Assembly: GCA_910585435.1 (NCBI GenBank)
Contig: CAJUEJ010000007.1
Span: 110,248 to 174,247 of the forward strand
Reading direction: 5' to 3'
Source of the DNA: an uncultured Hungatella sp.
GTDB lineage: Bacteria > Bacillota > Clostridia > Lachnospirales > Lachnospiraceae
Length of the DNA stretch: 64,000 nucleotides
Part shown: piece after piece, positions 1-8,049 of the stretch
How positions within the stretch are numbered: position 1 is the first letter of the stretch
Layout: every line of letters begins with the position of its first letter
Notes under the pieces: model-generated
What the model saw: the letters and a program-made list of their open reading frames with translations, nothing else
Told to the model about the DNA's origin: nothing
The model's database searches: none
Made by a program: the position numbers and the translations under genes

Positions 1-60
1 AACAAGCAGCCCTATACGCAGCTCCTTCTTTTCTCTGGGCGTCATCTTTTTAGCCTTCAT
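1..60 (-). CDS. Sugar ABC transporter permease, N-terminal fragment
   Basis: The first 20 codons of a minus-strand gene are visible, running off the window edge. The start ATG at 60 is preceded by AAGGAGTTCT. The N-terminus is short, polar and rich in Lys/Arg (MKAKKMTPREKKELRIGLL), typical of the cytoplasmic start of MalF/UgpA-type permeases. It lies directly downstream of a carbohydrate-binding lipoprotein gene, which is the usual order for sugar ABC importers. The family call rests mainly on this context, because no membrane segment is inside the window. Confidence 0.55.
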   Translation of the reverse strand, partial: MKAKKMTPREKKELRIGLLV

Positions 61-97
61 AGAACTCCTTTCTCCATACTGTAAATCCCGTATGATT

Positions 98-139
98 AAA
101 ACAGAGGCACCGGATTCGAAATAATATTTCCGGCACCTC
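98..139 (-). terminator. Hairpin between the binding-protein and permease genes
   Basis: On the minus strand, arms at 129-139 and 104-114 pair over 11 bp with two G-U wobbles and are followed by TGTTTTAATC. It lies after the stop of the solute-binding protein gene and before the permease start. It therefore probably acts as a leaky terminator or 3' stabiliser that keeps binding protein in excess over membrane components. Confidence 0.55.
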
Positions 140-152
140 CTTAACCCTTTCG

Positions 153-1547
153 CTACTGTGCAGATTTCTTGTTCTCTTCCATTACGCCATTGATTTTATC
201 CTGAAGCTGCTGGAATGTAGTCTCCAGATCCTCTCCGTTAAAGATACTTGTCATCGCATCTTTATAGTATCCGTTGTACTCCTGATACGGTATAAACTGT
301 GTCAGGCGGTTGGGATGGACATATTCCAGAGCTCTCTGGAATGCCTTTGCATTCTCTGGATAGTTTTCCATCTCAAAGTAGGCATCTCTTGAATTTATAA
401 CTGCCGGAATATAAGTACCGGTAGCAGCCAGCTCTTTCTGCGCTTCCTCTGAGGTAAACACCTCCAGCACCTTGCCTACGGCATCCATATTTTTAGTATT
501 GGGGTTCACCATGTATCCCAGTACATTGGACGAACACATACGGTTTCCTGTCTTCGGATCCAGCGGAAGCTCTGCACAATCCCACTCAAAGCCCTCTATT
601 TTTGAAAATGTGATCAGATTCCAGCTGCCGGCCGCCATCATTGCAATTCTTCCTGTCATGAATAAATCATTGGCTGACATAGCATTTGCCACATCTGTTG
701 TGGGAGATACTCCGTCCTCTACGTACATTGCAACAAAAGGCTTCATGGCATCAATAATTTCAGGATCCGCCAGCGTGCATTCCTGTCCGTCATCACTGAA
801 TATCCACTTTCCCCTGGAAAGCATCAGCTCCCAGCTTGGAATCTTATTAACATCACAGAAAAATCCGTACTGGCTGTTGGATACAGAATCGCCTATAACC
901 GTCAGCTGTTTGGCCATCTCCTGTAAATCTTCCCATGTCCAAGTATCTTCGATTTCCTTTGGCTCCTGAAGTCCGGCTGCCTTGAACATATTCTTATTGT
1001 AAACAATAGCTGTACTTTCCACCGTGTAGGGAATGGCCAACTGTTTGCCATCATAGGTATAGTCCTCTACCAGTACACTGTCCATAGTATCCAGGTTGGC
1101 TTTCAGCTGCGCATTGCTCTCCAAAATTCCGCCTAAATCCGCTGCCTGATTGGTTGCCGCATACATCTCAAAGCTTGGACGGGTCATCTGATAGATATCC
1201 GGGCCACTGCCACCTGCGATTGCGATTGGAAGCTTTGTCCAATAGTCCGCATTCTGTATAAACTCTAATTTTACTTCAATATTCGGATATTTCTCTGTTA
1301 CCATCTGCGCATATTTTTCATATACATCCTTTGCCTCCGTACTCCAGGTCCACCAGGTTACCGTTGTGGCACCCGTGTCTCCACTGTTGTCAGAACTCCC
1401 CTGATTCTCAGCGCCTGCCACTTCTGTCTTATTCTCTGATTTTGCTGCTTCTGCCTGCTGTCCCTTCGTACCGCCCTGGCCGCACCCCCCCGTAAGAGAT
1501 GCTATCAGGCTTCCCAGTGCGATATACGATAATACCTTTTTGTTCAT
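153..1547 (-). CDS. Carbohydrate ABC transporter substrate-binding lipoprotein
   Basis: Extracellular solute-binding protein (family 1, UgpB/MalE-like), 464 aa. It captures a sugar or oligosaccharide outside the membrane and delivers it to the permease encoded just downstream. The chosen start (ATG 1547) has GGAGGAAAATGT before it; a longer frame from 1571 has no good ribosome site. The N-terminus is a lipoprotein signal (MNKKVLSYIALGS..., then LTGGC around residue 22; the lipobox is imperfect, with Leu at -4). A Gln/Glu/Ser/Gly-rich linker follows, then the mature domain starting near VTWWTWSTEAK, a typical first strand of this family. AraC-type gene 1756-2589 is divergent and probably regulates it. 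The sugar cannot be named from sequence. Confidence 0.9.
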   Translation of the reverse strand: MNKKVLSYIALGSLIASLTGGCGQGGTKGQQAEAAKSENKTEVAGAENQGSSDNSGDTGATTVTWWTWSTEAKDVYEKYAQMVTEKYPNIEVKLEFIQNADYWTKLPIAIAGGSGPDIYQMTRPSFEMYAATNQAADLGGILESNAQLKANLDTMDSVLVEDYTYDGKQLAIPYTVESTAIVYNKNMFKAAGLQEPKEIEDTWTWEDLQEMAKQLTVIGDSVSNSQYGFFCDVNKIPSWELMLSRGKWIFSDDGQECTLADPEIIDAMKPFVAMYVEDGVSPTTDVANAMSANDLFMTGRIAMMAAGSWNLITFSKIEGFEWDCAELPLDPKTGNRMCSSNVLGYMVNPNTKNMDAVGKVLEVFTSEEAQKELAATGTYIPAVINSRDAYFEMENYPENAKAFQRALEYVHPNRLTQFIPYQEYNGYYKDAMTSIFNGEDLETTFQQLQDKINGVMEENKKSAQ

Positions 1548-1659
1548 ACATTTTCCTCCAATTTTTATCAATAATCGCTTATTTTTAGTGACTTATATCA
1601 ATTTATTTTTCCTCTGCATGCTTAAGCAAAATAAATTTGTATACTTTTTTGTTGCTTCA

Positions 1660-1675
1660 TGATATATTTATATCA
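1660..1675. promoter_or_regulatory. Perfect 16-bp AT palindrome in a divergent promoter region
   Basis: TGATATATTTATATCA is a perfect palindrome lying in the 208-bp gap between the sugar-binding protein gene (minus) and the AraC-type regulator (plus). Such a site could be an operator, but AT-rich palindromes also arise by chance. No convincing -35/-10 pair is claimed here. Confidence 0.35.
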
Positions 1676-1755
1676 AAATTTACATAGTCAAACCAGTCAC
1701 CCATGTGTCTTTCTGTTTATATTTATGTTGCTTTTTCATGAAAAGGAGTTCTGAC

Positions 1756-2589
1756 ATGGAAACTTATTTAAAACGAATGGTCTATTTTAATCCCCATTTT
1801 CCCACCCAGGAGTCTGTGGCTATTCTTCAGTGTGGCTATCAGGAATCCGGCTCCGGCCATATTTCAACCCAGCGCATTGTTGAAGACTACGTACTCCACT
1901 GTATCACCGGCGGCAAGGGTACTTATACCGTCAACGGGAAAAAATATCACCTGAAAAAGGGGGATTGTTTCCTGCTTCTGCCCGGCGTTCCCTTGTTATA
2001 TCAGGCAGACATAAAAACCCCCTGGATTTATTACTGGATTGGTTTCAAAGTCCTCTCCCCCATGTCCCTTCTCTCCTTATGCGGCATTAAAGAAGACTCT
2101 CCTGTAGTCCATTACGATAGAATTGAAAAGCCGGCACAGCTTATCAATCCTCTTACCTACGCAGATCCAAGCCTGCTTTCTACCAATTATTTTGCTATAG
2201 GCCAGTTTTATCACCTGTGTTCTATGCTCATTGCAAATAATAATTCCAATCATTTTGTCTCTCGAAAAGAATTTTTTGTGGAGCAGGTAATCGCATATAT
2301 CAACAGCAGCTACTCTGTTAAAATTACTGTTCAGGATATTGCCCAGCATGTCGGTCTGGATCGCACATATCTGTACCGCATTTTCAAAGAACTTAAAGGG
2401 GTATCCATACAAACCTATATTCTTAAATTCCGCTTAAACCGTGCCTGTCATTTTCTGACACACACCAGCCTGTCCCTGGAAGAGATTTCCATATGCTGCG
2501 GGTATTCCTCTGTTCAGCATTTCTCTTATTTATTTAAAAAGTATATGGAGATTACACCTGCAGAATACAGGCGTGTTAATCAGAAATAA
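1756..2589 (+). CDS. AraC-family transcriptional regulator
   Basis: 277 aa from ATG 1756, preceded by AAAAGGAG at a 7-nt spacing; an upstream in-frame ATG at 1705 lacks such a site. The N-terminal part looks like a cupin sensor (HCITGGKGTYTVNGKKYHLKKGD, here residues about 40-62). The C-terminal 100 residues carry two helix-turn-helix motifs: the first around VQDIAQHVGLDRTYLYRIFK, the second ending with the family signature SVQHFSYLFKKYMEITPAEYRR. This is the arrangement of AraC/XylS regulators that sense sugars. Position divergent from a sugar ABC transporter suggests it activates that transporter. The ligand is unknown. Confidence 0.88.
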   Translation: METYLKRMVYFNPHFPTQESVAILQCGYQESGSGHISTQRIVEDYVLHCITGGKGTYTVNGKKYHLKKGDCFLLLPGVPLLYQADIKTPWIYYWIGFKVLSPMSLLSLCGIKEDSPVVHYDRIEKPAQLINPLTYADPSLLSTNYFAIGQFYHLCSMLIANNNSNHFVSRKEFFVEQVIAYINSSYSVKITVQDIAQHVGLDRTYLYRIFKELKGVSIQTYILKFRLNRACHFLTHTSLSLEEISICCGYSSVQHFSYLFKKYMEITPAEYRRVNQK

Positions 2590-2591
2590 TT

Positions 2592-2633
2592 AAAAAGGGT
2601 GTAAAGTCTCAGCATACGCCAAAGCTTTACACC
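2592..2633 (-). terminator. Rho-independent terminator of glyA
   Basis: Perfect 9-bp stem GGTGTAAAG/CTTTACACC (2598-2606 with 2625-2633), followed on the minus strand by TTTTT. It lies in the convergent gap between the AraC-type gene and glyA and may stop transcription from both sides. Confidence 0.8.
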
Positions 2634-2661
2634 TCTTATTCAGGCTGCAGCCATCTCTTAT

Positions 2662-3906
2662 CTAATAAAGCGGATATCTGTCACAGATTTTCGTGACCTC
2701 TCCCCGGATATAATCGGCCTTGCTCTCAAAATCCGTGGCCGCCAGCCAGATACATTCCGCAATCTTTTCCATATCCTCCTCTTTCAGCCCTCTGGAGGTT
2801 ACGGCCGGCGTTCCGATACGGACACCGGAGGTTACAAACGGGCTTCTGGGATCATTGGGCACAGTGTTCTTATTTAAAGTAATATACACTTCGTCACACC
2901 GGTTCTGCAGTTCCTTTCCGGAGATATCCATACCCCGCAGATCCACAAGCATCAGATGGTTGTCTGTTCCGCCTGTGAGAAGCTTAAAGCCCTGCTTCTG
3001 AAGCGCCTGGGCCAGAGCCTGGGCGTTCTTCACGATCTGATGCTGATACTCTTTAAATTCCGGCTTCAGCGCCTCCCCGAAGCAGACAGCCTTGGATGCG
3101 ATAATATGCTCCAAAGGCCCTCCCTGGGTTCCCGGGAAAATCGCTTTGTTAAAGTTAAACTTCTCCGCCGCTTCTTTGTTGGCCAGGATCAATCCGCCTC
3201 TGGGTCCTCTCAGAGTCTTGTGAGTGGTAGTCGTCACCACATCCGCATAGGGAATAGGGCTTGGATGCTCTCCCGCTGCCACCAGGCCGGCGATATGGGC
3301 CATATCCACCATAAGATAGGCTCCCACCTTGTCCGCAACCTCCCGGAACCTCTTAAAATCGATCACTCTGGCATAGGCGCTTGCCCCTGCCACGATCATC
3401 TTAGGCTTTGATTCCAGTGCGATCCGCTCCAGCTCATCATAATCGATAAACCCGTTGTCATCCACGCCATAAGGTACGATATTAAAATACAGCCCGGAGA
3501 AATTCACAGGGCTCCCATGAGTCAGATGTCCGCCGTGATCCAGATTCATCCCCATAACCGTATCCCCTGGCTTTAACATAGCCACGAACACCGCCATATT
3601 AGCCTGTGCCCCGGAGTGGGGCTGCACATTGGCATAATCACACCCAAACAGCTTCCTGGCCCTCTCGATCGCCAGCGTCTCCACCACATCCACACACTGA
3701 CATCCGCCATAATATCGCTTCCCTGAATACCCTTCCGCATACTTGTTGGTCAGAACCGTTCCCATAGCCATCATTACAGCCTCTGACACAATATTCTCAG
3801 AAGCAATCAGCTCCAGATTCCGTCTCTGTCTGGCTGCCTCATCCTTAATCGCAGCCCCCACCTCCGGGTCAAACTGCTCAATAAAATCCATCACCTGATT
3901 AACCAT
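2662..3906 (-). CDS. glyA: Serine hydroxymethyltransferase
   Basis: 414 aa, full length for the family. The PLP enzyme interconverts serine + tetrahydrofolate with glycine + 5,10-methylene-tetrahydrofolate, the main source of one-carbon units. Hallmarks include NLELIASENIVS near residue 30, the NKYAEGYSGKRYYGG stretch, YANVQPHSGAQAN, and the PLP-lysine motif VTTTTHKTLRGPRGG near residue 225. Start ATG 3906 has AAGGAGAATAATT in front. It lies downstream of an Opp operon on the same strand, separated by about 117 bp with a possible weak terminator, so it is probably its own unit. Confidence 0.97.
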   Translation of the reverse strand: MVNQVMDFIEQFDPEVGAAIKDEAARQRRNLELIASENIVSEAVMMAMGTVLTNKYAEGYSGKRYYGGCQCVDVVETLAIERARKLFGCDYANVQPHSGAQANMAVFVAMLKPGDTVMGMNLDHGGHLTHGSPVNFSGLYFNIVPYGVDDNGFIDYDELERIALESKPKMIVAGASAYARVIDFKRFREVADKVGAYLMVDMAHIAGLVAAGEHPSPIPYADVVTTTTHKTLRGPRGGLILANKEAAEKFNFNKAIFPGTQGGPLEHIIASKAVCFGEALKPEFKEYQHQIVKNAQALAQALQKQGFKLLTGGTDNHLMLVDLRGMDISGKELQNRCDEVYITLNKNTVPNDPRSPFVTSGVRIGTPAVTSRGLKEEDMEKIAECIWLAATDFESKADYIRGEVTKICDRYPLY

Positions 3907-3965
3907 AATTATTCTCCTTCACCATCACAATTCCCGCTTTCCCAGTACCGCGACAGCCAGCTTCA

Positions 3966-4000
3966 AAAAGAGTTGCCTTCCGTTTGCATTTGCAGAAGGC
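3966..4000 (-). terminator. Possible terminator after peptide ABC operon 1
   Basis: GCCTTC (3975-3980) and GAAGGC (3995-4000) form a 6-bp stem. On the minus strand the stem is followed by AACTC then TTTTT. The T-run is displaced by five bases, so termination is uncertain. It lies between oppF and glyA. Confidence 0.35.
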
Positions 4001-4023
4001 TTAGAGGTTCTGACCCCTAAACC

Positions 4024-4980
4024 TTAAACCAAATGACAAGCCACAAAATGCCCCGGCTTAACTTCCTTAAGCTCCGGTACCGTCCCATGACACTTCTCGC
4101 ACACTTCCGGGCATCTGGAAGAGAACGGACATCCCTTAGGCTTATTAATCGGACTAGGCACATCACCGGATATAATCTGTCGCTTTTTCGTAGTCTCCAG
4201 CTCCGGATCCGGAATGGGAACCGCCGAAAGCAGCGCTTTGGAATAGGGATGCAATGTATTCTGATACAACTCGTCACTGTCCGCCAATTCCATCACACTT
4301 CCCAGATACATAACCGCAATCCTGTCAGAAATATATTTTACAATATTCAGATCATGAGCAATAAACAGATATGTCAGATTCATTCTCTCCTGAAGGTCAT
4401 GAAGCAGATTGATAACCTGCGCCTGAATCGACACATCCAAAGCAGAAATAGGCTCATCGCACACGATAAATTCCGGTTCGATAGCCAGCGCTCTCGCAAT
4501 ACCGATACGCTGTCTCTGGCCGCCGGAAAACTCATGAGGGAACCGGCTGGCATGCTCGCTGTTCAGGCCTACAATATCCAGAAGCCTCGCCACCCGCTCC
4601 TTCCGCTTTTCTGCGTCATACATGTTGTGAATAATCATGCCCTCCTCAATGATAGATCCTACTGTCATACGGGAGTCCAGAGAAGCATAAGGATCCTGAA
4701 ACACAATCTGGGCCTTCTTGGCAAATTTAAAACGGTCATTCCTGTTTTTTAAATTCATCTCCTGCCCGTCATAAATCAGTTTTCCTTTTGTAGGAGTATA
4801 AATCCCCATCATGGTACGTCCAAGAGTAGACTTTCCGCAGCCGGATTCCCCTACCAGTCCCAGGGTCTCTCCTCTCCTGATATACAGATTCACATTCTCT
4901 ACTGCGTGGAGCGTTCTTCCTCCGCCTACCTTAAAATATTTACAAAGGCCTTCCGCCCGTACTAAAATATCATCTGCCAT
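4024..4980 (-). CDS. oppF: Oligopeptide ABC transporter ATPase, OppF-type (system 1)
   Basis: 318 aa cytoplasmic ATPase that pairs with the OppD-type protein encoded upstream to power peptide import. Walker A GESGCGKS is at about 44-51. The signature FSGGQRQRIGIARAL and Walker B with FIVCDEPISALD follow, as does the H-loop (FIAHDL). The C-terminal Opp/Dpp extension has a Cys-rich CPFSSRCPEVCEKC stretch. Its start codon overlaps the stop of oppD (shared base 4980), indicating translational coupling. It is the last gene of oppABCDF. Substrate class (di- or oligopeptide, or a nickel chelate) cannot be settled from sequence. Confidence 0.92.
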   Translation of the reverse strand: MADDILVRAEGLCKYFKVGGGRTLHAVENVNLYIRRGETLGLVGESGCGKSTLGRTMMGIYTPTKGKLIYDGQEMNLKNRNDRFKFAKKAQIVFQDPYASLDSRMTVGSIIEEGMIIHNMYDAEKRKERVARLLDIVGLNSEHASRFPHEFSGGQRQRIGIARALAIEPEFIVCDEPISALDVSIQAQVINLLHDLQERMNLTYLFIAHDLNIVKYISDRIAVMYLGSVMELADSDELYQNTLHPYSKALLSAVPIPDPELETTKKRQIISGDVPSPINKPKGCPFSSRCPEVCEKCHGTVPELKEVKPGHFVACHLV

Positions 4981-5987
4981 CAGTTCTCCCCCCTTTCCTC
5001 TGGTGACGGACAGTCAGGATGTAAAAGCCAGCAATTCGCCGTGTGACCGTTTCCAAGGTCAAATTCCGGCGGAAGCTCCTCCTGGCATATCTTCATACAG
5101 TGGCTGCATCTGGCTGCAAAGCCGCAGCCCTTGGGAGGCGTAAGCAGATCCGGCGGCGTACCGGGTATAGCTGTCAGCTTTTCCTCCTTGGTAGTATCCG
5201 GTGACGGAAGGCTCTTTAACAGTGCCTGGGTATACGGGTGAGCACCCCGGTAGAAAATGTCACCGCAATCTCCTGTCTCTACCACTTTGCCGGCATACAT
5301 AACGGCAATCCTGTCTGCCGATCCGGCTACCACGCCTAAATCATGGGTAATCAGGACAATGGCTGTATTAATCTTTTCTTTTAATGTCTTTAAAAGGTCC
5401 ATGATCTGAGCCTGTATGGTCACATCCAGAGCTGTGGTAGGCTCATCTGCTATCAAAAGCTTGGGATTACAGCTCAGCGCCATGGCGATCATGGCTCTCT
5501 GGCGCATACCGCCTGAAAACTCGTGAGGATACTGCTTTGCCCTCTCCTCCGGATTGGGAATATTTACCTGCTCCAGACAGCGGATCGCTTCTGCCTCAGC
5601 CTCCTGCTTTGACAATTTTTTGTGCAGCTTTATGGCCTCCACAATCTGTTTTCCCACCTGCATGGTAGGATTCATACAGGTCATGGGATCCTGGAAAATC
5701 ATGGCCACATCCTTGCCGCGGATGGATTGCATCTCCTTATCGGAAGCAGCAATAATATCATGTTCACCCAGATACAGCTTGCCGCCCATAATCTGTGCCG
5801 GCGGCATAGGATTCAGCTTCATGATCGTCTGTGCTGTCACAGACTTTCCGCAGCCGGATTCTCCCACGATAGCCAGAACTTCTCCTTCATCCACATGGAG
5901 CGTCACCCCGCGGACAGCCTGAACCTCTCCTGCATACGTAAAAAATGAAACCCTTAAATCTTCTATATCAAGTACTCGTTTTCCCAT
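4980..5987 (-). CDS. oppD: Oligopeptide ABC transporter ATPase, OppD-type (system 1)
   Basis: 335 aa. The start MGKRVLDIEDL (5987) was chosen because AGGAGGTGATAGA lies directly upstream; an in-frame ATG at 6020 would lie inside oppC. Walker A GESGCGKS, Q-loop FQDPMTCMNP, signature FSGGMRQRAMIAMAL, Walker B LLIADEPTTALD and the Opp C-terminal Cys region (GCGFAARCSHCMKIC) are all present. It forms the ATPase heterodimer with OppF. It starts 4 nt after the oppC stop. Confidence 0.92.
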   Translation of the reverse strand: MGKRVLDIEDLRVSFFTYAGEVQAVRGVTLHVDEGEVLAIVGESGCGKSVTAQTIMKLNPMPPAQIMGGKLYLGEHDIIAASDKEMQSIRGKDVAMIFQDPMTCMNPTMQVGKQIVEAIKLHKKLSKQEAEAEAIRCLEQVNIPNPEERAKQYPHEFSGGMRQRAMIAMALSCNPKLLIADEPTTALDVTIQAQIMDLLKTLKEKINTAIVLITHDLGVVAGSADRIAVMYAGKVVETGDCGDIFYRGAHPYTQALLKSLPSPDTTKEEKLTAIPGTPPDLLTPPKGCGFAARCSHCMKICQEELPPEFDLGNGHTANCWLLHPDCPSPEERGEN

Positions 5988-5991
5988 TCTA

Positions 5992-6945
5992 TCACCTCCT
6001 AAGCTTCGGATCAAATGCATCTCTGAGCCCGTCTCCCAGCATGTTAAACGCCAGCATAGTCAAGCTGATACAGATTGCAGGGATCATCAGCTGAGACGGA
6101 TATACACGGAAGTTCTCAATACCTGCCTGGGCCAAAGACCCCCAGGAACACATAGGCAGCGGAACTCCCAGACCTACGTAGCTTAAATAAGCTTCTGAGA
6201 AAATCGCAGACGGAATTGACAAAGTAATACGAACAATAACTACAGACAGCGTGTTGGGAAGCAGATGCTTGATAATGATTCTGGAAGGCTTGGCTCCCAA
6301 AGCCTCTGCCGCCGATATAAATTCCTGCTCCTTAAGGGCTACCACCTGGCCTCTCACAAGCCTTGCCATGGGGATCCACCCTACAAGGGAATAGGCTACA
6401 ATGATTGTCCCCATTCCAGGAGTCAGTATCATCATCAGAAGAATTACGATAATCAGATACGGAATTCCGTTAATAATCTCCAGAATACGCATCATGATAA
6501 TATCCGTAGTCCCTCCGAAATACCCTGAGATGCCTCCGTAAAGGACGCCTAAGAAAAAGTCAATGATTGCGCTGACAATAGCGATGGTCAGAGATACACG
6601 CCCCCCCATCCATACCCTGGAAAACATATCTCTGCCCAGAGTATCCGTGCCGAAAATATGGACATGGCCGTACCCGGCGCTGTCCTGCTGATCACAGACA
6701 GTCATCATAGCCGCGTTGGTATGGCCGTAATGCTGCTCTCTGAAGTCAAAAGGCGAAATCATAGGGGCCACAACCGATGCTATAATCATCAGCACCAACA
6801 CAACCGCACACACTAAAGCTACTTTATTTTTAACCAGACGGCGCATAGCGTCCTGCATAAATGTCAGGCTGGGACGGCTGATGGCCTCCCTCTCTCTGGC
6901 GTTCTCACCAATATACTCAAATCTTTCTTTTGCAATATGTTCCAT
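5992..6945 (-). CDS. oppC: Oligopeptide ABC transporter permease, OppC-type (system 1)
   Basis: 317 aa inner-membrane permease. It has the OppC N-terminal domain with the first membrane segment (VALVCAVVLVLMIIASVV, about 38-55), the FGTDTLGRDMFSR motif typical of DppC/OppC, several further membrane helices, and the EAA loop EFISAAEALGAKPSRII that contacts the ATPases. It starts 3 nt after oppB and ends 4 nt before oppD, so the operon is tightly packed. Confidence 0.92.
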   Translation of the reverse strand: MEHIAKERFEYIGENAREREAISRPSLTFMQDAMRRLVKNKVALVCAVVLVLMIIASVVAPMISPFDFREQHYGHTNAAMMTVCDQQDSAGYGHVHIFGTDTLGRDMFSRVWMGGRVSLTIAIVSAIIDFFLGVLYGGISGYFGGTTDIIMMRILEIINGIPYLIIVILLMMILTPGMGTIIVAYSLVGWIPMARLVRGQVVALKEQEFISAAEALGAKPSRIIIKHLLPNTLSVVIVRITLSIPSAIFSEAYLSYVGLGVPLPMCSWGSLAQAGIENFRVYPSQLMIPAICISLTMLAFNMLGDGLRDAFDPKLRR

Positions 6946-6948
6946 GCC

Positions 6949-7884
6949 TTATCCCTCCAATTTCACACGCGGGTCAATCAGACCATACAGAAGGTCAACT
7001 ACCAGCGTACAGAAAATCAACAGAGCGCCATAGAACACAGTAGTTCCGGAAATCATCGTATAGTCCAAATCCTTGATACTCATTACAAAGTATTTTCCCA
7101 AACCGGGAATGTTAAAAATACTTTCGATAACAAAGGTGCCTGTAAGTACGGAAGCAACCGTAGGTCCTAAGATGGTAAGCACCGGCATGATTGCGTTCCT
7201 TACTGTATGGCGGAGAATAATCTTTGTCTGGGATAATCCCTTGGCTTTTGCGGTTTTAATATAATCCTGATTCAGCACATCCAGCATGCTGGTACGCATC
7301 AGCCTGGAAACCGTAGCCAGGGACCCGAGCCCCAACGCAAAGGACGGAAGAATTGTCTTGGAGAAGTCACCCCACCCCTGTACAGGGAACAGTGCAAAAC
7401 CTAATACTTTTCTTAACTGAAGCGCCAGAAAATACTGGAACAGCGCACCCATAATAAAGCTTGGAACTGACACGCCGATCATGGCGATGAACATTGATAC
7501 AGAATCCCAGACACTGCCTCTTTTTACGGCTGCCACCATTCCCAAAAGGATACCGGCTATAACAGCAAATATCAAAGCACGGATACCTAAATCTGCAGAT
7601 ACCAGGAATGCCTCGGAGATAATGTCTCTCACAGCTTTATTGTACGTGATGGAAGTCCCCAAGTCTCCCCGTACACAGTTTCCCAAATAGATAAAGTACT
7701 GGACAATCACCGGCTTATCCAGGCCGTATTTGGCTTTCATGTTCTCCAGCGCCGCACCGGTTACTGTCTTATCCCCCAAAAATGGATCTCCTGGCAGCAT
7801 CCGCATCATAAAAAAGGTCAAGGTAATCAGTACAAACAGAGTCAGCACCGCGTACCCCAGACGCTTCAGTGTATACTTGAACAA
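6949..7884 (-). CDS. oppB: Oligopeptide ABC transporter permease, OppB-type (system 1)
   Basis: 311 aa membrane permease partner of OppC. It starts with the standard OppB/DppB segment (MFKYTLKRLGYAVLTLFVLI). Other features are the periplasmic-side stretch MRMLPGDPFLG, the EAA loop DYIKTAKAKGLSQTKIILRH and the terminal motif YGLIDPRVKLEG. It is separated from oppA by 165 bp holding a clear hairpin terminator, so the permease/ATPase genes are probably transcribed at a lower level than oppA. Confidence 0.93.
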   Translation of the reverse strand: MFKYTLKRLGYAVLTLFVLITLTFFMMRMLPGDPFLGDKTVTGAALENMKAKYGLDKPVIVQYFIYLGNCVRGDLGTSITYNKAVRDIISEAFLVSADLGIRALIFAVIAGILLGMVAAVKRGSVWDSVSMFIAMIGVSVPSFIMGALFQYFLALQLRKVLGFALFPVQGWGDFSKTILPSFALGLGSLATVSRLMRTSMLDVLNQDYIKTAKAKGLSQTKIILRHTVRNAIMPVLTILGPTVASVLTGTFVIESIFNIPGLGKYFVMSIKDLDYTMISGTTVFYGALLIFCTLVVDLLYGLIDPRVKLEG

Positions 7885-7932
7885 AACAAACTCCTCCTTC
7901 TGTTTTTATGAGTATCTCTCCAAAACGTTTCG

Positions 7933-7987
7933 AAAAAAGACTTAGGGAATGGCTAAACTCCATTATTTATACCATTCCTCTAAGTCT
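7933..7987 (-). terminator. Strong intra-operon terminator between oppA and oppB
   Basis: Arms at 7972-7987 and 7938-7952 pair over about 15 bp with a single bulged base. On the minus strand they are followed by TTTTTTCG. This is a well-formed rho-independent hairpin located after the solute-binding protein and before its permease. It probably gives partial readthrough. Confidence 0.75.
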
Positions 7988-8049
7988 TTCCATTATTCTG
8001 CCCTGGTATACTTATGCTGCGCTACCAGAGATGGAGGTACCAATTAAAA

